From positions 232,940,961 through 233,004,960 of the forward strand of contig CP136066.1 of NCBI GenBank assembly GCA_032622095.1: DNA of 64,000 nucleotides, in the 5' to 3' direction. The stretch is from Siphonodentalium dalli. Taxonomy: Eukaryota; Mollusca; Scaphopoda; Gadilida; Siphonodentaliidae. The notes beneath the pieces were generated by a model. The model worked only from the letters and a program-made list of their open reading frames with translations. It did not search any database and was not told the origin of the DNA. Positions within the stretch are counted from its first letter, which is position 1; every line of letters begins with the position of its first letter. The position numbers were made by a program, and so were the translations under genes. Below, in pieces: positions 49,901 through 52,411 of this stretch.

Positions 49901-51445
49901 ACCGTACCATTGTCTGAAAACCTCGTCTGAACTGTAAATATTTTCTACTTGATTCGGGACGCATCTATCAAGACTAACTAAAGAAAATCATTTCGCCTTC
50001 GAGCGTAACTGCATTTAATTAATATATAAGAATGACGGCCTGTCAATTTGGATAAAATATCTGTAGAAATAACTACTTTGAGCAAGATTATTCTCCACTT
50101 CTATTTGGTTACTCTACCGGAGTGTTTCACATCACTTTAATTTCTATAGCAGACAGACATTTGCAAATATGATTTGATCTCTCTCTCTCTCTGCGGCTTT
50201 ATTCTTCATCACCCCATTTGTCAGGTGCAAATTTCTAATGAATATCACATACTGGCACACTTGGTAGGTACTAGTAATTTTAACATTGAGTATAATATGT
50301 GTTCCATTAGTTAATGTGGCAAAGTCACTGTGATCATTATTAATAATAGAATTACTCCCCTTGATCCACTCTAAGTGTATTTTATGTTGCATTAAACTAA
50401 ATATCTAATAATTAAAGTTAGTTACCATCATTTGCATTTAATTAACTAAAATTATGTAACATGCATTAAAATAATAATGGCATATTAACCTGTCCATGAC
50501 TGGAGCTTCCTGAAATTTAATGAAAACCCTGTTCCAGTGCATTCACTTATATATGTATATGCGAGTCTTCCATAGGGAGCCTCTTATATATAAGAGAATA
50601 CATTGGCCTAACAATATTTACGTGACCTTGTAAGCCAGTGCATTATCTTATATATTAGAGGCTCCCTATGGGAGACTCGTATATATAATAGAATGATGTG
50701 TCACGGGATCTTTAACCCTTTCAGTGCCAGGGGCCGATCTCATCGGCCCTAATTTACGGTCTGTAAAATCGGCCCTAAAAAAATAAAAAAAATAATGTTT
50801 TTTGTTTTTTAGATTTTGTTTTTTGGTTGATTTTTTTTTGGGTATGCTTGAAGCACGCTATAGCGAATTTAAAAACAAACTGGATAAAACCTTAGAGGCA
50901 TGTTATAACTCAAAACTATCACCAAGTATTCATAGTAATAATTTTGATGCCCATGGAAAACGTAAGATTCCCTGGCACTAAACCTACAAAATAAGTCTGT
51001 TAAAGAATATATTAAGATAAAATTATTAAAATTGTAAAAAATTGTAAAAAATAAAAACAAATGATGAAAAATTGTTAGGCCAATGCATTCTCTTATATAT
51101 ACGAGGCAACCTATGGTCGATTCGCATATATAAGAGAATGCATTGGCACAGGGTATATGGGTTGATACAAAAATCGGACCTGGCACCGAAAGGGTTAATG
51201 CTGCACCAGCACAGCTCCTGCCATGAAAGGGTTAAGATATGGATATCTAAACACCCTCTCCCCATTGCTAGGCTACACGTCCTTTTGCTGAAAAAAAACT
51301 TGAGAATATACATTACGTTATTTATTGCAGCCAGCTGAGCTTGACCGTGGGTATTACTGTAAGCGGTCACGATATGGATGTTGCGCTGACGGAGTCACTA
51401 AAGCTAAGGGACGTAACAAGAAGGGATGTCCAAAAATACAGAAAT
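7822..51445 (+). CDS. PAPLN: papilin-like ADAMTS-family matrix glycoprotein, partial (11 exons, both ends missing)
   Basis: Join of exons 7822-7965, 15856-15958, 17426-17559, 19368-19491, 19897-19977, 30982-31145, 38144-38363, 43372-43543, 44910-45120, 46938-47111 and 51331-51445 gives 1642 nt (about 547 codons), with matching phases at all ten junctions and no internal stop. Approximate domains: TSP1 residues 8-50; ADAMTS cysteine-rich region 53-165; spacer 166-265; a basic linker; TSP1 309-362, 382-437 and 442-498; then a C-x3-S-x-YGCC-DG cassette at 517-541. There is no metalloprotease motif, so this is papilin/ADAMTS-like, not a protease. Papilins are secreted basement-membrane glycoproteins whose C-terminal half carries Kunitz inhibitor domains. 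The cassette in exon 11 is what favours papilin over ADAMTSL. Sequons are visible at NGT (exon 3), NVS and NGT (exon 6). No signal-peptide exon or Kunitz exon was found. Recognition is by motif reading, not by database search. Confidence 0.88.
7974..8181. mobile_element. snapback MITE, family B
   Basis: A near-perfect ~200-bp palindrome. Arms contain gcagaattat, ttttcaggatttagtcgg and atggcaacaagccatatttc in both orientations, ending attactgta. Other full copies begin TACAGTAATGC and end GCATTACTGTA, so a TA target duplication (Tc1/mariner-like) is likely. This copy starts 8 bp after the exon 1 donor and its left end is degenerate. Confidence 0.88.
8240..9110. mobile_element. family D foldback element, interrupted by a hAT-like MITE
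   Basis: It has the D interior (tctgccaatttgg, tatagagaaactaaacta) and the D end hairpin, with gcagaatgaggtcc, the loop agcccactgc, and ggacctcattctgc. The region 8385-8765 is a later insertion. The left half is short and carries a small direct repeat (cattcagatggtgatgtgca twice). Confidence 0.7.
8385..8765. mobile_element. hAT-like MITE with 8-bp target duplication
   Basis: It begins CAGGGGCGCCGGAAG and ends CTTCCGGCGCCCCTG. Perfect 8-bp TCTGCCAA duplications lie at 8377-8384 and 8766-8773. Length is 381 bp, with G-rich and C-rich subterminal blocks. The 8-bp duplication and CAGGGGCG ends are typical of non-autonomous hAT elements. Confidence 0.92.
9218..9547. mobile_element. Harbinger-like MITE (TAA target duplication)
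   Basis: Inverted ends GTGAACGTTCAGACGACCAC and its complement at 9528-9547, flanked by TAA on each side. It is 330 bp with no reading frame. The interior repeats Tcgta-type words. The 3-bp TAA duplication suggests PIF/Harbinger. Confidence 0.82.
10048..10264. mobile_element. snapback MITE, family B (full length)
   Basis: TACAGTAATGCTC to GAGCATTACTGTA with complete arms around the centre ctctcggggagag. One of the best-preserved copies; nearly identical to 25316-25532 and 58176-58392. Confidence 0.92.
10643..10803. mobile_element. family D solo hairpin
   Basis: A single ~160-bp palindrome, caagccttgaaataggg to ccctatttcaaggcttg, with inner arms gcagaatgaggtccccag and agggtgaatttagtgatgct. 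It shows the end module of D can exist alone. Confidence 0.82.
10877..11130. mobile_element. TTAA MITE, family C, with a half B element inside
   Basis: TTAA ends with CCCTTTCTTGGAGCTTC on the left and CATGTAGGGGTTAA on the right. The hairpin word cattctcttacatatgcgag is split by a half B element at about 10950-11069. Confidence 0.78.
11131..13155. other. low-repeat intron 1 segment, no gene seen
   Basis: About 2 kb of mostly unique AT-rich intron. It holds two TCACATGACC words at 11323 and 11342 (E-box-like, flanking an inverted arrangement), and four copies of ataaagagcgt at 12193-12350, a word also found at 40765-40815. No splice-bounded exon with TSP1-type cysteines was found. Confidence 0.5.
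13157..13390. mobile_element. TTAA MITE, family C, truncated
   Basis: Starts ttaaccctatcatgacttgagctgc, contains two ~65-bp hairpins of the gccagtgcattctcttatat type with the centre cataagg or catagggaa, and ends near ggcacaggatct without its right terminus. Confidence 0.75.
13465..13650. mobile_element. snapback MITE, family B
   Basis: TACAGTACTGCC to GGCAGTACTGTA. The arms are shortened at the centre (agagagagc). Confidence 0.88.
13660..13995. mobile_element. family D element, left part degraded
   Basis: Interior words (gacctaggtcagattgaagt, gattatgcatattatcttc, gaacagaagcgaaaaagtaac) lead into an end hairpin at 13866-13985 with gcagaatgaggtcc and ggacctcattctgc. Confidence 0.72.
14140..14595. 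mobile_element. family D element, full length (~450 bp)
   Basis: Both ends carry a ~120-bp hairpin (gcagaatgaggtacccag to ctcattctgc, and gtcccccagatgg to ctaattctgc). The interior is tagtttagtttctctatatc, ccaaattggcagacgacac, cattgcataatcgaggttcc. It is the reference structure for this abundant family. Confidence 0.82.
14765..14980. repeat. half D hairpin followed by a TAATTA palindrome cluster
   Basis: A half hairpin ends at about 14855. Then tctcctaattaggactt-type words recur at 14889, 14917 and (changed) 14937 and 14956. The core cctaattagg is a perfect palindrome containing the TAATTA homeodomain core. Confidence 0.65.
15136..15356. mobile_element. snapback MITE, family B
   Basis: TACAGTGATGCCC to GGGCATTACTGTA with full arms around ctctcattgagag. 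Confidence 0.88.
15427..15804 (+). mobile_element. family E element
   Basis: TTAAAGACATATTAGGG at the left and CACATCACTTTAA at the right, sharing the interior of 49779-50140. TTAA at both ends fits TTAA-targeted integration. It ends about 50 bp before the exon 2 acceptor. Confidence 0.75.
15856..15958 (+). CDS. PAPLN: papilin-like exon 2: start of ADAMTS cysteine-rich region
   Basis: Acceptor ttgattttag, donor TCAA|gtgagt, phase 0 to 1. The peptide begins DCPPERKDFRAYQCSLF and ends HVWLPYFS. This matches the family pattern where TSP1 is followed by C-P, then D-F-R-x-x-Q-C and an aromatic W-x-P-Y segment. The last 77 bp of this exon plus 12 bp of intron have been amplified into 15 further copies downstream. 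This first copy is the functional one: it alone keeps the cysteine of YQC, while every downstream copy reads AGT (Ser). Confidence 0.88.
15887..17305 (+). repeat. 89-bp x 16 tandem array of exon 2 tail plus its 5' splice site
   Basis: Counting the real exon, donors gtgagtttaatt recur at 15959, 16047, 16136 and then every 89 bp to 17293. Each unit is about 77 bp of exon plus 12 bp of intron. The unit junction has short homology: exon TTTCCGAGCTTACC against intron-derived AATTCCGCACTTACC. The copies carry no acceptor (no pyrimidine tract with AG before the exonic part). All share TGT to AGT at the conserved cysteine, so they are not usable exons. The array fills nearly all of the 1.47-kb intron 2. 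Confidence 0.93.
17426..17559 (+). CDS. PAPLN: papilin-like exon 3: ADAMTS cysteine-rich region
   Basis: Acceptor gttattttcag, donor AGA|gtaagt, phase 1 to 0. The peptide contains HEDQCQLKCVAKD, VVNGTPC and SVCIRGKCR. These are the C-x-L-x-C, V-x-D/N-G-T-P-C and V-C-I-x-G-x-C hallmarks of the cysteine-rich segment before the ADAMTS spacer. NGT is a potential N-glycosylation sequon in place of the commoner DGT. It lies 120 bp after the exon 2 minisatellite. Confidence 0.92.
17829..18038. mobile_element. ~210-bp foldback element
   Basis: acacgtctgtggc, gctgttttatatga and cgggtcgcgctaggatga on the left are inverted as tcatcctagcgtgacccg, tcatataaaacagcg and gccacagacgtgct on the right, giving arms of about 70 bp. 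No clear target duplication; the element may start earlier, near 17690. Confidence 0.75.
18165..18420. repeat. family F dispersed repeat (inverted copy)
   Basis: Related in inverted orientation to 7290-7680: ccccttccattgaaaat, atgaaacttaagcac, aatgttcccagtttattc and attgttttggagcttcctc. No coding function. Confidence 0.6.
18600..19075. mobile_element. family D element, diverged
   Basis: Two end hairpins (18615-18715 and 18950-19065) flank a D interior with ttctgtccagtttctatatc and an extra half module at 18750-18800. Lies in intron 3. Confidence 0.72.
19368..19491 (+). CDS. PAPLN: papilin-like exon 4: end of cysteine-rich region and start of spacer
   Basis: Acceptor gatttgttgtag, donor ACTC|gtaagt, phase 0 to 1. 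The peptide starts SVGCDNILESG and contains CRVCGGNNRRC, the family C-x-V-C-G-G-x-N/D-x-x-x-C knot, followed by the first spacer strand with GTF. A half snapback MITE lies 60 bp beyond the donor. Confidence 0.92.
19551..19656. mobile_element. half B element
   Basis: TACAGTAATGCCCTAAG to cagaaagctc; only the left arm remains. It starts 60 bp after the exon 4 donor. Confidence 0.8.
19897..19977 (+). CDS. PAPLN: papilin-like exon 5: ADAMTS spacer
   Basis: An 81-nt exon, acceptor atatttttcag, donor ATTG|gtaagt, phase 1 to 1. The peptide includes YEFLKIPSGATNIQITEL, which fits the conserved IP-x-GA-x-x-I-x-I-x-E core of the ADAMTS spacer beta-sheet domain. It is followed by an 11-kb intron full of mobile elements and satellites. 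Confidence 0.9.
20075..20290. mobile_element. family D fragment
   Basis: End hairpin atgaggtccccagatggtg to ttctggggacataattctgc, then part of the interior (agtttagtttctttatatcc). It begins about 100 bp after the exon 5 donor. C-family sequence (ggtgactggagcttcctgaa) follows at 20376-20455 as a truncated piece. Confidence 0.65.
20456..22030 (+). pseudogene. decayed non-LTR retrotransposon reverse transcriptase C-terminus, split by a Mutator-like insertion
   Basis: Before 20817 the + strand encodes VSNMLRTCYFQLRVLRRVR and LSKEAIKRAVVSLILSS, the region after the catalytic palm in CR1/Jockey-type reverse transcriptases. After 21757 it resumes with CAITVYKATKGHLPSYI and ends VWNELPLTLRKAK and FKNALKTHLF, the usual C-terminal WN-x-LP and F-K-x-x-L-K-T-x-LF motifs. 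Stops and frame changes lie between, and the catalytic core is missing. It is a 5'-truncated relic in intron 5. Confidence 0.82.
20818..21747. mobile_element. Mutator-like foldback element, 9-bp target duplication
   Basis: Ends TAGTCCAAGTCTTCTCGTAC and its complement, with about 100 bp of inverted repeat at each end (20818-20920 and 21650-21747). Perfect 9-bp AATATAAGT copies lie at 20809-20817 and 21748-21756. The 930-bp interior has no transposase. A 9-bp duplication with long inverted ends points to the Mutator superfamily. It is inserted in the reverse transcriptase relic. Confidence 0.9.
22446..22648. mobile_element. snapback MITE, family B
   Basis: TACAGTTATGCCC to GGTATTACTGTA with full arms and a shortened centre (ctctctgtg). 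The 22031-22445 stretch before it is T-rich and may be the 3' untranslated part of the retrotransposon relic. Confidence 0.85.
23052..23534. mobile_element. rearranged family C MITE with AT-rich tandem linker
   Basis: Hairpin halves (atataagagaatgcattggc) surround repeats of aaagaatgtaagaaaaaatg at 23170-23445. The right end is tggcacagggtctttaatg, gcgccagtgcagctccc and catgaaagggttaa. The TTAA at 23494-23497 is intact here but is occupied by another MITE in two other C copies. Confidence 0.75.
23880..24478. repeat. 20-bp x 30 minisatellite
   Basis: The unit tgtctgagtcctcaatcaac is repeated about 30 times with almost no length change. Variation is concentrated at one base (C, G or A after gagtc). 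Copies with A form TGAGTCA. No coding frame. Confidence 0.97.
24527..24767. mobile_element. TTAA MITE, family A2
   Basis: Ends CCCTTTGAGTGCCAGG and GGCACTGAAAGGGTTAA, one 70-bp hairpin, and a poly(T) linker of about 25. The right TTAA is intact; the left reads ATAA. Confidence 0.82.
24850..25275. mobile_element. family D element; part of an inverted duplication
   Basis: Hairpin ends with caatacggtgggctatcatc, ttcaaatgaatgaggttccc and aggcctcatctttgg, plus the D interior. The first part is a single copy of the 65-bp unit that is expanded at 58790-64000 in reverse orientation. Confidence 0.8.
24873..25985 (+). repeat. left arm of a ~1.1-kb inverted duplication
   Basis: Matches the reverse complement of 57717-58830 with few differences, through the D element, a C fragment, the B element at 25316-25532, the stretch with cactgggtgttattgccctg, and the G-rich repeats. 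One clear difference is gtgacgacaaac here against gtgaggacaaac there. Confidence 0.9.
25316..25532. mobile_element. snapback MITE, family B (full length)
   Basis: TACAGTAATGGTC to GAGCATTACTGTA around ctctcggggagag. A C-family fragment (gtttttgctaaaatttagg, gctcccgtcatg) abuts it on the left. Confidence 0.9.
25880..26165 (+). repeat. G-rich ~27-bp tandem repeats
   Basis: Units like gaaccaagggcagaggggg followed by cacagag or catagag recur about ten times, with runs of 5-10 G. Open reading frames on both strands are a by-product of the repeat. The same repeats abut the 100-N gap at 57717, which suggests they broke the assembly. Confidence 0.9.
26533..26882 (+). mobile_element. tRNA-derived SINE with a ccttgggcaaggtcactt core
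   Basis: A-box-like tggtagcccagtggtta and B-box-like gcatgagttcaccc lie 40 bp apart. The core word gacccttgggcaaggtcac is typical of widely conserved SINE domains. The end agtgtgaagcgctta also recalls SINE tails. It differs from the SINE at 4528 in both head and core. Confidence 0.78.
26880..26965. mobile_element. family D fragment
   Basis: Right half hairpin only: gatgctagcccgctgtgtga, ctaaattcaccctctgggg, acctcattctgtaaatgac. Confidence 0.7.
26990..27815. repeat. 54/57-bp x 14 minisatellite
   Basis: gatatgtaaatatatttgta recurs at 27025, 27079, 27136, 27190, 27247, 27304, 27358, 27415 and on to 27751. Spacing is mostly 54 or 57, the extra 3 bp coming from a short indel near gagtct. Because the period is a multiple of 3, reading frames stay open for over 200 codons on both strands. 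No signal peptide, splice context or family match supports a protein. Confidence 0.93.
27867..28160 (+). mobile_element. tRNA-derived SINE with AATC tail
   Basis: Head ggcctcggtggctcaatcgg carries an A-box-like stretch. A weak B box lies in attagggttcatcgtgg. The 3' end is tggccttagtggctaaagcg and then an (aatc)n tail at 28142-28158, where the insertion ends. Confidence 0.78.
28239..28471. mobile_element. TTAA MITE, family A2
   Basis: TTAA at both ends, CCCTTTGAGTGCTAGGGG left, CTGGCACTCAAAGGG right, one hairpin, and a poly(A) linker. Confidence 0.87.
28468..28826 (-). mobile_element. family E element, inverted
   Basis: Begins TTAAAGTGATGTGAAACACT and ends AATATGTCTTTAA, the reverse of the usual E order. 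It shares its left TTAA with the A2 element, as expected for adjacent TTAA insertions. A second partial E piece follows at 28860-28980 (gtagtaaatatttacaattg). Confidence 0.78.
28977..29087. mobile_element. half B element
   Basis: ctcagtgagagctttccgat to gggtattactgta; only the right arm remains. Confidence 0.78.
29537..29723. mobile_element. snapback MITE, family B, arm-deleted
   Basis: CAGTAATGCTCTAAATAATC to GAGCATTACTGTA. About 30 bp are missing from the left arm (ccacagaggaataatatgg). Confidence 0.82.
30084..30104. repeat. poly(C) run of 21
   Basis: A homopolymer of C. The surrounding 29.7-30.4 kb is AT-rich intron with partial internal duplication (atgactttttgtcat, ggttactaggtgg/ggctacaaggtgtgg); no gene seen. 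Confidence 0.95.
30440..30981 (+). repeat. ~62-65 bp x 8 array duplicating the 3' splice-site region of exon 6
   Basis: GAGGCTC recurs at 30492, 30554, 30619, 30684, 30740, 30806, 30868 and 30930. Most units carry a T-rich tract, (a/t)aatctttatag or ctctttacag, then C(T/C)GTCAG or CCGTCTGG, and soon GTGAGGCTC. The same tract and CTGTCAGGG form the real acceptor and start of exon 6 at 30982. The array therefore offers several acceptor-like AGs, each followed within about 8 bp by a donor-like GTGAGG. Confidence 0.85.
30982..31145 (+). CDS. PAPLN: papilin-like exon 6: ADAMTS spacer
   Basis: Acceptor aaatctttatag, donor GTG|gtatgt, phase 1 to 0. The peptide starts VRAAAGHFYLNENK, then GTNLIYLDD, and ends SALGPTTETLHIV. 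This fits the spacer pattern A-V-R, Y-x-L-N, E-x-I-x-A-x-GPT-x-E-x-L. NVS and NGT are possible glycosylation sites. Splice-site duplications lie on both sides: eight acceptor-like copies upstream and about 57 donor copies downstream. The first donor must be used, because reading through it meets TAA six codons later. Confidence 0.92.
31065..36612 (+). repeat. 96-bp x ~57 tandem array of exon 6 tail plus its 5' splice site
   Basis: Starting inside exon 6, the last ~80 bp of exon plus ~16 bp of intron (gtatgttatatttaac) repeat every 96 bp for about 5.5 kb. Donors are GTG|gtatgt in most copies and GTG|gtaagt in a minority. No copy has an acceptor. Although 96 is a multiple of 3, each unit has an in-frame TAA in its intron part. 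The first copies keep the exon's ACAATATC, while most later ones read ACGATATC. Small rearrangements include 14-bp insertions near 33677 and 33884 and deletions near 35800, 36000 and 36180. The last unit, near 36590, is truncated. Confidence 0.95.
36613..37030. repeat. dispersed invertebrate repeat with duplicated 5' part
   Basis: ccccgaaaaatttgaggac, attataatcagcat occurs twice (36622 and 36752), followed by gataacttgagcaatattc. Words like gagttatgcccctttttgtc are common in molluscan intergenic repeats. A D fragment follows at 37047-37115. Confidence 0.55.
37175..37574. mobile_element. TTAA MITE, family A1
   Basis: TTAA at both ends, CCCTTTACCCAACA at the left, and a slightly changed right end (TTGTTGGTTAAAGGG). 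Two hairpins are present and the orientation is the same as 2432-2831. Confidence 0.88.
37929..38113. mobile_element. snapback MITE, family B, next to exon 7
   Basis: TACAGTAATGCTC to AGTATTACTGTA with a deleted centre. Its end is 31 bp upstream of exon 7, so a hairpin would form beside the branch-point region in the transcript. Confidence 0.85.
38144..38363 (+). CDS. PAPLN: papilin-like exon 7: end of spacer, basic linker, start of second TSP1
   Basis: Acceptor ccactcctttcag, donor GGGGAAG|gtaaat, phase 0 to 1. The peptide begins LMYKGVNPGFKYEYSI, the conserved closing strand of ADAMTS spacers (NPG-x-x-YEY). A lysine/arginine-rich linker follows, then WIVGQWSGCNSVCGEG opening the second TSP1 repeat. 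Snapback MITE copies sit on both sides, ending 31 bp before the acceptor and starting 7 bp after the donor. Confidence 0.9.
38370..38472. mobile_element. half B element directly after the exon 7 donor
   Basis: TACAGTAATGCTTTAAG to catcggaaag, starting 7 bp past the donor GT. It is cut at a TTAA where an E element begins. Confidence 0.82.
38473..38821 (+). mobile_element. family E element
   Basis: TTAAAGACATATTATGG at the left and CACATCACTTTAA at the right. It appears inserted into, or recombined with, the B element. Confidence 0.75.
38867..39003. mobile_element. family D hairpin
   Basis: aagccttgaaatagtgtgcc, gcagaatgaggtcctcag, loop cccacacagtgggctagc, then gagacctcgttctgc. Confidence 0.75.
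39095..39470. repeat. family G dispersed repeat
   Basis: ggtactcaatccgattcgat, tggtccccatatcatcagat and ttagagttatccatcttcat recur in inverted form at 48760-49170 (ccatcgaatcggattgagta, taagatggataactcttaa). A half B element follows at 39498-39604. Confidence 0.65.
39498..39604. mobile_element. half B element
   Basis: TACATTAATGCTCTAAG to cattggaaagctctc; left arm only. Confidence 0.75.
39830..40085. mobile_element. family D fragment
   Basis: Interior words (ttttcccttctgttcagttt) and a right end hairpin (gcctaaccagacggtgaatt to ggggacctcattctg). Confidence 0.7.
40570..41030. repeat. degenerate foldback with TAAAGAG words in the loop
   Basis: cgcataaacagtatgttat at 40662 is roughly inverted at 40905 as tgataacatgctgtttacgc. 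The loop holds ataaagagtgttc and aataaagagcgtt, words seen also at 12193-12350. Old element, not classified. Confidence 0.55.
41210..41590. mobile_element. family D element
   Basis: Left hairpin truncated at tatcccacacagaacctc, interior with gaacagaagggaaaaagtaac, and right hairpin gatgctagccatctgttatg to ctaaattcaccctct. Confidence 0.72.
41860..42260. repeat. dispersed repeat with tgtctgtccgtc and gagttatggccct words
   Basis: gatgataactttag, agtctgaactgaatggaatg and gccagagttatggcccttt recur twice within 400 bp. It belongs to a repeat type common in molluscs by word content; no protein is encoded. Confidence 0.55.
42503..42907. mobile_element. TTAA MITE, family A2, long form
   Basis: TTAA ends, CCCTTTGAGTGCCAGG left and GGCACTCAAAGGG right. 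It has one hairpin plus a ~250-bp interior (cttacgtttttcatgggcat, actatgaatacttggtgata) that is also in 50712-51198. Confidence 0.87.
43372..43543 (+). CDS. PAPLN: papilin-like exon 8: remainder of second TSP1
   Basis: Phase 1 to 2, donor CAT|gtaaga. With the acceptor at ttatatttataag the peptide runs KRTRTVACIDRLRN, completing the CGEG from exon 7 with the expected basic strand, and ends QTCHNHPC plus a short tail. A second possible acceptor, ctgtag, lies 21 nt downstream in the same frame. It would delete seven residues including the R-T-V strand, so the upstream site is preferred although its pyrimidine tract is weak. Confidence 0.8.
43600..43660. mobile_element. hairpin cassette fragment (A/C family)
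   Basis: gaccctgtgccaatgcacta and catatataagagaatacatt; only part of the hairpin remains, 55 bp after the exon 8 donor. Confidence 0.7.
44260..44440. repeat. family F dispersed repeat
   Basis: aggcccacttaattttcgaa, catattatataccatttgaa and agctccaaaacattg match 7290-7680. Confidence 0.62.
44910..45120 (+). CDS. PAPLN: papilin-like exon 9: third TSP1 and start of fourth
   Basis: Acceptor atattttcacag, donor TTACAT|gtaagt, phase 2 to 0. The peptide contains QWVMGKWSHCSVSCGSGEQ, a canonical TSP1 start, ends that repeat with TCNERPC, and opens the next with WFVGHWLH. The final part is the template of a 100-bp minisatellite. The real exon reads WLH, whereas all downstream copies read WSH, the more usual W-S-x-C form. 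Extending past the donor gives an in-frame stop within 25 codons, so the first donor is required. Confidence 0.92.
45035..46371 (+). repeat. 100-bp x 13 tandem array of exon 9 tail plus its 5' splice site
   Basis: Donor ACAT|gtaagtataaag recurs at 45121 and then every 100 bp to 46321 (13 copies), followed by a truncated exonic piece. The unit is about 89 bp of exon plus 11 bp of intron. The boundary has the shared word GTCTCG (exon GTCTCGGACAGC, intron-side GTCTCGTTCAGC). There is no acceptor in the unit, and its length is not a multiple of 3. Copies differ by a few substitutions, with adjacent copies often sharing variants. Confidence 0.95.
46509..46815. mobile_element. TTAA MITE, family C, inverted
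   Basis: Starts ttaatccttttatgatgg and ends agtcatgtaagggttaa. It holds two hairpins with the tctcccataggaacctcgc centre type and a G-rich insertion. Located in intron 9, just before exon 10. Confidence 0.75.
46938..47111 (+). CDS. PAPLN: papilin-like exon 10: fourth TSP1
   Basis: Acceptor taatttttcag, donor GTTGAT|gtaagt, 58 codons, phase 0 to 0. The peptide begins CDKRCGGGTQNRSVAC, which completes WLH from exon 9 as W-x-x-C-x3-C-G-G-G. It carries the later cysteines in SLCNIYDKP, QSCNHHLC and a histidine/arginine tail. It matches TSP1 repeats of the papilin/ADAMTS group with six cysteines. Confidence 0.9.
47140..48450. mobile_element. family D elements interrupted by a hAT-like element
   Basis: A left hairpin (gaatgaggtccccagaggtg) is split at gctagtat by the 47219-48041 insertion, resumes with caccaaatttaccctctggg, then runs through the D interior into a second copy (48215-48450). 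Confidence 0.75.
47219..48041. mobile_element. hAT-like element, 823 bp, 8-bp target duplication
   Basis: Ends TAGTGTTCAAACGA and TCGTTTGAACACTA, with GCTAGTAT duplicated at 47211-47218 and 48042-48049. Subterminal gtcgac/agtcgac words are also inverted. No transposase frame. Removing it restores an ordinary D hairpin. Confidence 0.93.
48760..49170. repeat. family G dispersed repeat, inverted copy
   Basis: Reverse-oriented relative of 39095-39470, ending ccatcgaatcggattgagta. It includes a short direct repeat taagatggataactcttaa. Confidence 0.62.
49238..49637. mobile_element. TTAA MITE, family A1
   Basis: TTAA ends and intact CCCTTTACCCAACA ends with both hairpins; the same orientation as 830-1242 and closely similar to it. 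Confidence 0.9.
49779..50140 (+). mobile_element. family E element
   Basis: TTAAAGACATATTATG to TCACATCACTTTAA. Full-length copy of about 360 bp, no reading frame. Confidence 0.77.
50485..51234. mobile_element. TTAA MITE, family C, carrying a nested A2 element
   Basis: TTAA ends; left ttaacctgtccatgactgga, right cctgccatgaaagggttaa. Two hairpins of the C type. The A2 element 50712-51198 occupies its internal TTAA, between gggatct and tgctgcaccagcac. Confidence 0.85.
50712..51198. mobile_element. TTAA MITE, family A2, nested in C
   Basis: TTAA at 50712-50715 and 51195-51198. Ends CCCTTTCAGTGCCAGG and CCTGGCACCGAAAGGG. Long form, inverted relative to 42503-42907. Confidence 0.9.
51331..51445 (+). 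CDS. PAPLN: papilin-like exon 11: Cys-rich cassette (YGCC motif)
   Basis: Acceptor ttatttattgcag, donor AAAT|gtgagt, phase 0 to 1. The peptide contains YYCKRSRYGCCADGVTKAKG and KKGCP. A C-x2-S-x-YGCC-x-DG-x-T-x-A-x-G-x4-GC cassette is characteristic of papilin and related matrix proteins, normally between the last TSP1 and the Kunitz domains. The exon ends in phase 1, so coding continues downstream, but no Kunitz exon was recognised before the gap at 57617. Confidence 0.9.
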
Positions 51446-51454
51446 GTGAGTTTA

Positions 51455-51765
51455 TTAACCCTTAACCCGACCTATATTAACCTTAACCCGACCTCTATTT
51501 AACTAACCCGACCTATTACCTTAACCCGACCTATTTAACCTTAACCCGACTATTTAACCGTTTATCCGACCTCTATTTAACCATTTATCCGACCTCTATT
51601 TAACCATTTATCCGACCTCTATTTAACTTTTAACCCAACCTATTTAACCTTAACCCGACCTATTTAACCATTTATCCGACCTCTATTTAACCATTTATCC
51701 GACCTCTATTTAACCATTTATCCGACCTCTATTTAACCCTTTATCTAACCTTTATTTAACCCTAG
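51455..51765. repeat. TTAACCCGACC / ATTTATCCGACC tandem repeats
   Basis: Units of about 17-24 bp, such as ccttaacccgacctattta and ccatttatccgacctctatt, repeat about 14 times. They start roughly 10 bp after the exon 11 donor. They resemble neither TTAGGG telomere repeats nor a CRISPR. Confidence 0.88.
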
Positions 51766-52140
51766 CATCATTAATTTCACCCTCTGGGGACCTCATTCTG
51801 CACGCCTTATCTGCTATGGGAGACATAGTAGACTTAGATTGAAGTTCCCAAATGGTGAATATTTTGATGCACACCCATTGGGGACCTTTATTATGCAATG
51901 TGTCGTCTGCCAATTTGGGGATATAGAGAAACTAAACTAAAAAAGAAATATAATCTATGTGAAGAAGTTTCTATAGAAATTTGATAATAAAGAAACCTTT
52001 CAAGAGAAGATGAGGCCTAAGCAGAATGAGGTCCCCAGAGGGTGAATTTAGTAATGCTAGCCAGCTATGCAGGATAGCAGGATAACTTTCAAGAGAAGAT
52101 GAGGCCTAAGCAGCATGATGAGGTCTCCAGAGGGTGAAAT
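51765..52140. mobile_element. family D element plus duplicated end
   Basis: ctctggggacctcattctgc, the D interior (caatttggggatatagagaa), then gcagaatgaggtccccagag. A second copy of aactttcaagagaagatgag begins at 52083. Confidence 0.72.
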
Positions 52141-52144
52141 ACGT

Positions 52145-52320
52145 TACAACAATGAAGCAGCACCCAAGATATTAATCACTGTTTTCTATCAATCATGTTC
52201 TTTGGTGCCCACATCAGAATGAGGAATGGGTGATGCCACAGTGTCCTGGGCCCGCAAACAAGGTACCCTGCCTTGCTCCCCGGAAGCTTCTATTATGCTA
52301 ATGATGAACAGATAGTCTGC
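52145..52320. repeat. dispersed repeat (three related copies nearby)
   Basis: gcagcacccaagatattaat and ggtgcccacatcagaatgag with ggtaccctgccttgc recur at 53250-53325 and, in part, 55545-55640. Not classified. Confidence 0.65.
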
Positions 52321-52411
52321 TGTCAGAGCAGTTTTTGCCAGTCTAAAAATTAAAATAGTATAAATAAATTTGTAGAGAAGTCTGAGTCTCAGGTCATGTA
52401 ATTATAATATA

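Noticed and set aside
51455-51765. Telomeric or subtelomeric repeat
   Set aside because: Units contain CCGACC and vary in length; not a TTAGGG-type repeat.
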